A DNA stretch of 64,000 nt from Euptelea pleiosperma (Eukaryota; Streptophyta; Magnoliopsida; Ranunculales; Eupteleaceae). Under the pieces are notes generated by a model, which was not told where the DNA came from, did not search any database, and saw nothing but the letters and a program-made list of their open reading frames with translations. Of the stretch, positions 56,240-64,000 are shown one piece after another. Each line of letters opens with the position of its first letter. Within the stretch, counting starts at the first letter, position 1. The stretch covers positions 843,598 to 907,597 of the forward strand of contig JASUTR010000190.1 of the NCBI GenBank assembly GCA_035048495.1, written 5' to 3'. The translations under genes and the position numbers were made by a program.

Positions 56240-58048
56240 TTACGAGGTCCGGTTGTGAAAAAGTCACAAGTTATAGGCTTCGGAATGTATCACACAAACT
56301 GAGTCCAATTTTAGACGTTGACGGACGGATGGAGTTAACTTGTTTCGACTCTCCCAAATCTTGTTCCACCACTTAAAATCTGTTGCAACAATAGTAATGG
56401 AAGAGTTTGAGTCGAATTACGGGGTCTGGTTGGTCAAAAGTCACAAGTTATAGGCTTCGGAATGTAACACACAAACTGAGTCCAATTTCAGACGTTGACG
56501 CACAGATGGAAGTAACTTGTTTCGACTATCCCAAATCTTGTTCTAACACTTAAAATCTGTTGAAACAATAGTAATGGAAGAGTTTGAGTCCAATTACGAG
56601 GTCTGGTTGCGAAAAAGTCACAAGTTATAGGCTTCGGAATGTAAGACACAAATTCAGTCCAATTTGAGACGTTGAAGCATGGATGGAGCTAACTTGTTTC
56701 GACTGCCCCGAATCTTGTTCCAACACTTCAAATGTGTTGAAACAATAGTGATGGAAGAGTTTGAGTCCAATTACGAGGTCTGGTTGCGCAAAAGTCACAA
56801 GTTATAGGCTTCGGAATGTAACACACAAACTGAGTGCAATTTGAGACGTTGACGCACGGATGGAAGTAACTTGTTTCTGCTATCCCAAATCTTGTTCTAG
56901 CACTTAAAATCTGTTGAAACAATAGTAATGGAAGAGTTCGAGTCCAATTACGAGGTCCGGTTGCGAAAAAGTCACAAGTTATAGGCTTCGGAATATAACA
57001 CACAAACTGAGTCCAATTAGAAATGTTGACGCACGGATGGAGCTAACTTGTTTCGACTGTCACGAATCTTGTTCCAACACTTCAAATGTGTTGAAACAAT
57101 AGTAATGGAAGAGTTCGAGTCCAATTACGAGGTCCGGTTGCGAAAAAGTCACAAGTTATAGGCTTCGTAATGCAACACACAAACTGAGTCTAATTAAAGA
57201 CATTGACGCACGGATGGAGCTAACTTGTTTCAACTGTCCCGAATCTTGTTCCAACACTTCAAATGTGTTGAAACAATAGTGATGGAAGAGTTTGAGTCCA
57301 ATTACGAGGTCTGGTTGCGCAAAAGTCACAAGTTATAGGCTTCGGAATGTAACACACAAACTGAGTGCAATTTGAGACGTTGACGCACGGATGGAAGTAA
57401 CTTGTTTCGACTGTCCCAAATCTTGTTCTAACACTTAAAATCTGTTGAAACAATAGTAAGGGAATAGTTTGAGTCCAATTACGAGGTCCGGTTGCGAAAA
57501 GGTCACAAGTTATAGGCTTCGAAATATAACACACAAACTGAGTCCAATTTGAAACGTTGACGCACGGATGGAGCTAACTTGTTTCGACTGTCACGAATCT
57601 TGTTCCAACACTTCAAATGTGTTCAAACAATAGTAATGGAAGAGTTCGAGTCCAATTACATGGTCCGGTTGCGAAAAAGTCATAAGTTATAGGCTTCGTA
57701 ATGTAACACACAAACTGAGTCTAATTAAAGACATTGACGCACGGATGGAGCTAACTTGTTTCGACTGTCGCGAATCTTGTTCCAACACTTCAAATGTGTT
57801 GAAACAATAGTGATGGAAGAGGTTGAGTCCAATTAAGAGGTCCGGTTGCGAAAAAGTCACAAGTTATAGGCTTCGGAATGGAAGACACAAACTGAGTCCA
57901 ATTTGAGACGTTGACTCATGGATGGAGCTAACTTGTTTCGACTGCCCCGAATCTTGTTCCAACACTTCAAATGTGTTTAAACAATAGTAATGGAAGAATT
58001 CGAGTCTAATTACGAGGTCCAGTTGTGAAAAAGTCACAAGTTATAGGC
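56240..58048. repeat. Left copy of a 1.8 kb block repeated 4602 bp away
   Basis: About ten monomers match 60842-62650 at a distance of exactly 4602 bp (26 x 177). Shared rare variants are CAATTTTAGAC (56307 and 60910), a changed GGTTGNTCAAAAG (56427 and 61030), TAAGGGAATAG and TTACATGGTCC (57656 and 62258). The two copies differ at several single bases. Confidence 0.82.
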
Positions 58049-58933
58049 TTCGTAATGTAACACACAAACTGAGTCTAATTAAATAAATTGACGCACGGAT
58101 GGAGCTAACTTGTTTCGACTGTCCCGAATCTTGTTCCAACACTTCAAATGTGTTGAAACAATAGTGATGGAAGAGTTTGAGTCCAATTACGAGGTCTGGT
58201 TGCGCAAAAGTCACAAGTTATAGGCTTCGGAATGTAACACACAAACTGAGTGCAATTTGAGACGTTGATGCACGGATGGAAGTAACTTGTTTCGACTGTC
58301 CCAAATCTTGTTCTAACACTTAAAATTTGTTGAAACAATAGTAAGGGAATAGTTTGAGTCCAATTACGAGGTCCGGTTGCGAAAAAGTCACAAGTTATAG
58401 GCTTCGAAATATAACACACAAACTGAGTCCAATTTGAAACGTTGACGCACGGATGGAGCTAACTTGTTTCGACTGTCACGAATCTTGTTCCAACACTTCA
58501 AATGTGTTCAAACAATAGTAATGGAAGAGTTCGAGTCCAATTACATGGTCCGGTTGCGAAAAAGTCATAAGTTATAGGCTTCGTAATGTAACACACAAAC
58601 TGAGTCTAATTAAAGACATTGACGCACGGATGGAGCTAACTTGTTTCGACTGTCCCGAATCTTGTTCCAACACTTCAAATGTGTTGAAACAATAGTGATG
58701 GAAGAGTTTGAGTCCAATTAAGAGGTCCGGTTGCGAAAAAGTCACAAGTTATAGGCTTCGGAATGTAAGACACAAACTGAGTCCAATTTGAGACGTTGAC
58801 TCATGGATGGAGCTAACCTGTTTCGACTGCCCCGAATCTTGTTCCAACACTTCAAATGTGTTTAAACAATAGTAATGGAAGAATTCGAGTCTAATTACGA
58901 GGTCCAGTTGTGAAAAAGTCACAAGTTATAGGC
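57259..58933. repeat. 885 bp (5-monomer) tandem duplication
   Basis: The block opening at 57259 recurs at 58144, exactly 885 bp later. The TAAGGGAATAG, GGCTTCGAAATATAAC and TTACATGGTCCGG variants sit at the same offsets in both. The match ends near 58934. A third copy of the same variants starts at 61861, within the 4602 bp repeat. Confidence 0.85.
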
Positions 58934-60270
58934 TTCGGAATGTATCACACAAACTGAGTTCAATTTGAGACGTTGACGCACGGATGGAGTTAACTTGTTT
59001 CGACTCTCCCAAATCTTGTTCCAACACTTAAAATCTGTTGAAACAATAGTAATGGAAGAGCTTGAGTCGAATTACGAGGTCTGGTTACGCAAAAGTCACA
59101 AGTTATAGGCTTCGGAATGTAACACACAAACTGAGTCCAATTTGAGACGTTGACGCATGGATGGAAGTAACTTGTTTCGACTATCCCAAATCTTGTTCTA
59201 ACACTTAAAATCTGTTGAAACAATAGTAATGGAAGAGTTTGAGTCCAATTACGAGGTCTGGTTGCGACAAAGTCACAAGTTATAGGCTTCGGAATGTAAG
59301 ACACAAATTGAGTCCAATTTGAGACGTTGAAGCATGGATGGAGCTAACTTGTTTCGACTGTCACGAATCTTGTTCCAACACTTCATATGTGTTGAAACAA
59401 TAGTATTGGAAGAGTTTGAGTCCAATTACGAGGTCCGGTTGCGAAAAAGTCACAAGTTATAGGCTTCGTAATGTAACACACAAACTGAGTCCGATTAAAG
59501 ACATTGACGCACTGATGTAGCTAACTTCTTTCGACTGTCCCGAATCTTGTTCCAACACTTCAAATGTGTTTAAACAATAGTAATGGAAGAATTCGAGTCT
59601 AATTACGAGGTCCAGTTGTGAAAAAGTCACAAGTTATAGGCTTCGGAATGTATCACACAAACTGAGTCCAATTTGAGACGTTGACGCACGGATGGAGTTA
59701 ACTTGTTTCGACTCTCCCAAATCTTGTTCCAACACTTAAAATCTGTTGAAACAATAGTAATGGAAGAGTTTGAGTCGAATTACGAGGTCTGGTTGCGCAA
59801 AAGTCACAAGTTATAGGCTTCGGAATGTAACACACAAACTGAGTCCAATTTGAGACGTTGACGCACGGATGGAAGTAACTTGTTTCGACTATCCCAAATC
59901 TTGTTCTAACACTTAAAATCTGTTGAAACAATAGTAATGGAAGAGTTTGAGTCCAATTACGAGGTCTGGTTGCGACAAAGTCACAAGTTATAGGCTTCGG
60001 AATGTAAGACACAAATTGAGTCCAATTTGAGACGTTGAAGCATGGATGGAGCTAACTTGTTTCGACTGTCACGAATCTTGTTCCAACACTTCATATGTGT
60101 TGAAACAATAGTATTGGAAGAGTTTGAGTCCAATTACGAGGTCCGGTTGCGAAAAAGTCACAAGTTATAGGCTTCGTAATGTAACACACAAACTGAGTCC
60201 GATTAAAGACATTGACGCACTGATGCAGCTAACTTCTTTCGACTGTCCCGAATCTTGTTCCAACACTTCA
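58853..60270. repeat. 708 bp (4-monomer) tandem duplication
   Basis: Blocks starting with CAAATGTGTTTAAACAATAG at about 58853 and 59561 are 708 bp apart. They share GGTCCAGTTGTG, GAGTTAACTTG, GTTGAAGCATGG and GAGTCCGATTAAAG in order. The second copy ends at about 60270 before another subtype follows. Confidence 0.82.
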
Positions 60271-60841
60271 AATGTGTTGAAACAATAGTGATGGAAGAGT
60301 TTGAGTCCAATTATGAGGTCCGGTTGCGAAAAAGTCACAAGTTATAGGCTTCGTAATGTAACACACAAACTGAGTCCAATTAAAGACATTGACGCACTGA
60401 TGTAGCTAACTTCTTTCGACTGTCCCGAATCTTGTTCCAACACTTCAAATGTGTTGAAACAATAGTGATGGAAGAGTTTGAGTCCAATTACGAGGTCCGG
60501 TTGCGAAAAAGTCACAAGTTATAGACTTCGTAATGTAACACACAAACTGAGTCTAATTAAAGACATTGACTCACGGATGGAGCTAACTTGTTTCGACTGT
60601 CCCGAATCTTGTTCCAACACTTCAAATGTGTTGAAACAATAGTGATGGAAGAGGTTGAGTCCAATTAAGAGGTCCGGTTGCGAAAAAGTCACAAGTTATA
60701 GGCTTCGGAATGTAAGACACAAACTGAGTCCAATTTGACACGTTGACTCATGGATGGAGCTAACTTGTTTCGACTGCCCCGAATCTTGTTCCAACACTTC
60801 AAATGTGTTTAAACAATAGTAATGGAAGAATTCGAGTCTAA

Positions 60842-62650
60842 TTACGAGGTCTGGTTGTGAAAAAGTCACAAGTTATAGGCTTCGGAATGTATCACACAAA
60901 CTGAGTCCAATTTTAGACATTGACTCACGGATGGAGTTAACTTGTTTCGACTCTCCCAAATCTTGTTCCAACACTTAAAATGTGTTGCAACAATAGTAAT
61001 GGAAGAGTTTGAGTCGAATTACGGGGTCTGGTTGCTCAAAAGTCACAAGTTATAGGCTTCGGAATGTAACACACAAACTGAGTCCAATTTCAGACGTTGA
61101 CGCACGGATGGAAGTAACTTGTTTCGACTATCCCAAATCTTGTTCTAACACTTAAAATCTGTTGAAACAATAGTAATGGAAGACTTTGAGTCCAATTACG
61201 AGGTCTGGTTGCGACAAAGTCACAAGTTATAGGCTTCGGAATGTAGGACACAAATTCAGTCCAATTTGAGACGTTGAAGCATGGATGGAACTAACTTGTT
61301 TCGACTGCCCCGAATCTTGTTCCAACACTTCAAATGTGTTGAAACAATAGTGATGGAAGAGTTTGAGTCCAATTACGAGGTCTGGTTGCGCAAAAGTCAC
61401 AAGTTATAGGCTTCGGAATGTAACACACAAACTGAGTGCAATTTGAGACGTTGACGCACGGATGGAAGTAACTTGTTTCTGCTATCCCAAATCTTGTTCT
61501 TACACTTAAAATCTGTTGAAACAATAGTAATGGAAGAGTTCGAGTCCAATTACGAGGTCCGGTTGCGAAAAAGTCACAAGTTATAGGCTTCGGAATATAA
61601 CACACAAACTAAGTCCAATTAGAAACGTTGACGCACGGATGGAGCTAACTTGTTTCGACTGTCACGAATCTTGTTCCAACACTTCGAATGTGTTGAAACA
61701 ATAGTAATGGAAGAGTTCGAGTCCAATTACGAGGTCCGGTTGCGAAAAAGTCACAAGTTATAGGCTTCGTAATGTAACACACAAACTGAGTCTAATTAAA
61801 GACATTGACGCACGGATGGAGCTAACTTGTTTCGACTGTCCCGAATCTTGTTCCAACACTTCAAATGTGTTGAAACAATAGTGATGGAAGAGTTTGAGTC
61901 CAATTACGAGGTCTGGTTGCGCAAAAGTCACAAGTTATAGGCTTCGGAATGTAACACACAAACTGAGTGCAATTTGAGACGTTGACGCACGGATGGAAGT
62001 AACTTGTTTCGACTGTCCCAAATCTTGTTCTAACACTTAAAATCTGTTGAAACAATAGTAAGGGAATAGTTTGAGTCCAATTACGAGGTCCGGTTGCGAA
62101 AAAGTCACAAGTTATAGGCTTCGAAATATAACACACAAACTGAGTCCAATTTGAAACGTTGACGCACGGATGGAGCTAACTTGTTTCGACTGTCACGAAT
62201 CTTGTTCCAACACTTCAAATGTGTTCAAACAATAGTAATGGAAGAGTTCGAGTCCAATTACATGGTCCGGTTGCGAAAAAGTCATAAGTTATAGGCTTCG
62301 TAATGTAACACACAAACTGAGTCTAATTAAAGACATTGACGCACGGATGGAGCTAACTTGTTTCGACTATCCCGAATCTTGTTCCAACACTTCAAATGTG
62401 TTGAAACAATAGTGATGGAAGAGGTTGAGTCCAATTAAGAGGTCTGGTTGCGAAAAAGTCACAAGTTATAGGCTTCGGAATGTAAGACACAAACTGAGTC
62501 CAATTTGAGACGTTGACTCATGGATGGAGCTAACTTGTTTCGACTGCCCCGAATCTTGTTCCAACACTTCAAATGTGTTTAAACAATAGTAATGGAAGAA
62601 TTCGAGTCTAATTACGAGGTCCAGTTGTGAAAAAGTCACAAGTTATAGGC
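60842..62650. repeat. Right copy of the 1.8 kb block repeated at 4602 bp
   Basis: Counterpart of 56240-58048. Homology at the 4602 bp offset stops near 62650, where this copy has GGAATGTATCAC and the left copy has GTAATGTAAC. Confidence 0.82.
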
Positions 62651-63432
62651 TTCGGAATGTATCACACAAACTGAGTCCAATTTGAGACGTGACGCACGGA
62701 TGGAGTTAACTTGTTTCGACTCTCCCAAATCTTGTTCCAACACTTAAAATCTGTTTACACAATAGTAATGGAAGAGTTTGAGTCGAATTACGAGGTCTGG
62801 TTGCGCAAAAGTCACAAGTTATAGGCTTCGGAATGTAACACACAAACTGAGTCCAATTTCAGACGTTGACGCACGGATGGAAGTAACTTGTTTCGACTAT
62901 CCCAAATCTTGTTCTAACACTTAAAATCTGTTGAAACAATAGTAATGGAAGAGTTTGAGTCCAATTATGAGGTCTGGTTGCGACAAAGTCACAAGTTATA
63001 GGCTTCGGAATGTAAGACACAAATTGAGTCCAATTTGAGACGTTGAAGCATGGATGGAGCTAACTTGTTTCGACTGTCACGAATCTTGTTCCAACACTTC
63101 ATATGTGTTGAAACAATAGTATTGGAAGAGTTTGAGTCCAATTACGAGGTCCGGTTGCGAAAAAGTCACAAGTTACAGGCTTCGTAATGTAACACACAAA
63201 CTGAGTCCGATTAAAGACATTGACGCACTGATGTAGCTAACTTCTTTCGACTGTCCCGAATCTTGTTCCAACACTTCAAATGTGTTGAAACAATAGTGAT
63301 GGAAGAGTTTGAGTCCAATTATGAGGTCCGGTTGCGAAAAAGTCACAAGTTATAGGCTTCGTAATGTAACACACAAACTGAGTCCAATTAAAGACATTGA
63401 CGCACTGATGTAGCTAACTTCTTTCGGCTGTC
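62651..63432. repeat. Terminal satellite monomers up to the retroelement junction
   Basis: About four and a half monomers. A one-base deletion (GAGACGTGACGC) lies near 62688 and a GTTTACAC variant near 62754. The last, incomplete monomer ends in CTTTCGGCTGTC. It has one A-to-G change at 63427 against the usual CTTTCGACTGTC and then stops matching the satellite at 63433. Confidence 0.9.
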
Positions 63433-64000
63433 GAGATCAGAAATAGCTGACTCTGTTGCAAAGTCAGCTCCAAAGTGTTCTAGACACTGCTTAAGAATAT
63501 CTTCGGTGGAGTCCGGGATTAGACTCTCAACGGCACACATTTCATCGGTCACTTCGCGATCGGCATCTTGTTGCATTAAACGAAAGATGTTGACCTCAGC
63601 TTTGAGGTTACCGAAAGCAATGGACATGTTTCCGTCCCGGCACCCGATGTGTGCGTTCGCGGTGGCAAGTAATGGACGGCCTAAGATGACCGGAATGCGG
63701 TTATCCTGACACGGCCCGGTGTCAAGAATGATAAAGTCCATAGGGTAATAAAAGTCAGCGACTTTTACTAGGACATCTTCAATGATTCCTCTTGAAATCT
63801 TGATGGACTGATCAGCCAATTTCAGGGTGACATTGGTAGGCTTCATATCTTTCAGTCCTAACTGCTGATATACCGAGAATGGTATGAGGTTAACGCTAGC
63901 CCCTAAATCTAGCAAGGCAGTGCAGCTAAAGTTGTCTCTAATTTCACATTGGATAGTTGGGCTACCTGGATCCTTGTGTTTGATCACACTATTGCGTTGT
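63388..64000 (-). CDS. Ty3/Gypsy-type retrotransposon polyprotein, protease (retropepsin) region, partial
   Basis: The minus frame is open from the window edge to a TAA at 63388-63390, with no internal stop. The visible part is an aspartic protease domain, which in such elements cleaves the Gag-Pol polyprotein in the virus-like particle. Counting from the codon at 63987 (a GTG, not a true start; the frame continues upstream), the catalytic D-L-G-A-S is at residues 27-31. It is preceded by a DPGS...C segment at 6-14. ADQSIKISRGIIEDVLVKV spans about 59-77, and the second hydrophobic-Gly motif ILGRP is at 101-105. DLGAS in place of D-[ST]-G-A is usual in plant Athila/Tat-like elements. Gag would lie beyond 64000, and reverse transcriptase should lie below about 63430 but is absent, replaced by satellite. 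The last 14 codons (63391-63432) are satellite-derived. The exact lineage is uncertain. Confidence 0.9.
   Translation of the reverse strand, partial: QRNSVIKHKDPGSPTIQCEIRDNFSCTALLDLGASVNLIPFSVYQQLGLKDMKPTNVTLKLADQSIKISRGIIEDVLVKVADFYYPMDFIILDTGPCQDNRIPVILGRPLLATANAHIGCRDGNMSIAFGNLKAEVNIFRLMQQDADREVTDEMCAVESLIPDSTEDILKQCLEHFGADFATESAISDLDSRKKLATSVRQCL
63421..63440. other. Satellite / retrotransposon breakpoint
   Basis: Satellite identity runs through CTTTCG, then G for A at 63427, then CTGTC (63428-63432). From GAGATCAGAAATAG onward nothing matches the monomer. No target-site duplication or LTR end (TG...CA) is seen at the joint, so it does not look like a normal retrotransposon insertion edge. 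Confidence 0.85.
63433..64000 (-). mobile_element. Truncated LTR retrotransposon fragment (gag-pol interior)
   Basis: This is the only non-satellite sequence in the window. It is visibly different in base use: balanced GC, no 177 bp landmarks and a long open frame. It encodes only the protease region, with no LTR, primer-binding site, polypurine tract, RT or integrase in view. The element is oriented right to left, so its downstream part has been cut at the satellite boundary. Either the satellite array replaced it or the element was broken by a rearrangement. The rest of the upstream half should lie to the right of the window. Confidence 0.88.

Larger units (their letters stand above)
1..63432. 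repeat. Satellite DNA array, ~177 bp monomer, about 358 head-to-tail copies
   Basis: The same ~177 bp unit recurs without a break from the window's left edge to the retroelement junction. Its landmarks in order are a GTGTTGAAACAATAG block, GGAAGAGTTTGAGTCC, ACGAGGTCCGGTTGCG, AAGTCACAAGTTATAGGC, AACACACAAACTGAGTC, GACGCACGGATGGAG, AACTTGTTTCGACTGTC and GAATCTTGTTCCAACAC. All copies I read are in one orientation. Single-base indels (for example GACATTGCACACGG against GACATTGACGCACGG) make some monomers 175-178 bp. Subtypes differ at recurrent sites: GGAATATAAC, GTAATGTAAC, GGAATGTAAC or GGAATGTAAGAC, followed by TTAGAAACGTTG, TTAAAGACATTG or TTTGAGACGTTG. A monomer near nucleosome length is typical of centromeric or pericentromeric satellites. 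I do not recognise this family by name. The array continues past the left edge. Confidence 0.98.

Noticed and set aside
1554..62136. About 80 minus-strand open frames of 60-124 codons within the array, often starting MCYIPKPITCDF or MSYIPKPITCDF
   Set aside because: They are the same satellite frame repeated. Their ends are set by recurrent variant sites (TAG in the GGAGCTAAC subtype) and by single-base indels, many need non-ATG starts, and they show no known domain. They are products of a monomer length divisible by three.
1..63432. CRISPR array
   Set aside because: The repeats are contiguous, long (177 bp) and without unique spacers, and the flanking element is eukaryotic.
1..63432. rDNA intergenic spacer subrepeats, or 5S rDNA tandem units
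   Set aside because: No stretch of the monomer shows 5S rRNA internal control elements or other rRNA-like sequence, and no rRNA gene borders the array.
1..63432. Telomeric or subtelomeric simple repeats
   Set aside because: No TTTAGGG or CCCTAAA runs were seen in the window.
63506..63709. Plus-strand open frame of 67 codons
   Set aside because: It lies opposite the retrotransposon protease, whose motifs clearly assign coding to the minus strand. It shows no recognisable domain.
63985..63987. Apparent start codon of the protease frame
   Set aside because: The codon is GTG and the frame stays open upstream to the window edge. The DPGS region lies inside a Gag-Pol polyprotein, so this is not a translation start.
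63433..64000. A host aspartic protease gene
   Set aside because: The DPGS...DLGAS...ILGRP arrangement, with the frame open upstream, is that of Ty3/Gypsy polyproteins. There is no signal peptide, no second DTG lobe and no intron structure of a cellular pepsin-like gene.

Overview
The window is almost wholly one eukaryotic satellite-DNA array. Positions 1 to about 63432 are head-to-tail copies of a roughly 177 bp monomer (about 358 copies). All lie in the same orientation, with no other sequence between them. The last ~570 bases (63433-64000) are a different sequence: the protease region of a Ty3/Gypsy-type LTR retrotransposon polyprotein on the minus strand, open to the window edge. The retropepsin carries the D-L-G-A-S active-site form and the ILGRP segment seen in plant Athila/Tat-like elements, so the host is most likely a flowering plant. 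I cannot name the species. I see no host protein gene, rRNA, tRNA or CRISPR array.

Layout. (1) 1-7343: diverged left flank. It has a 531 bp (3-monomer) repeat at the start, broken monomers near 1881-1980 and 2528, and shortened higher-order units of 8, 5 and 12 monomers. (2) 7344-36068: a homogenised core made of a higher-order repeat (HOR) of 20 monomers, about 3538 bp. It has eight copies, one of them a 17-mer and one a 21-mer, plus a partial ninth. Copies 3-8 alternate between two variant forms, giving a second-level unit of about 40 monomers (7.07-7.25 kb) repeated three times. (3) 36069-63432: diverged right flank with several smaller local amplifications: 531 bp at 39.3 kb, 1415 bp at 42.0-45.9 kb, 885 bp at 57.3-58.9 kb, 708 bp at 58.9-60.3 kb, and a 1.8 kb block repeated 4602 bp apart. 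(4) 63433-64000: truncated retrotransposon whose reading frame runs 14 codons into the last satellite monomer.

The window therefore records a satellite evolving by unequal exchange at several scales, not a set of cooperating genes. Monomer length, a short dyad in each monomer and the nested HOR fit a centromeric or heterochromatic satellite, but nothing in the sequence alone proves centromere function. Many minus-strand open frames of 60-124 codons occur in the array. They arise because 177 is a multiple of three and one minus frame is often free of stops. I do not regard them as genes. Distances and identities were read by eye from marker variants, not from an alignment.
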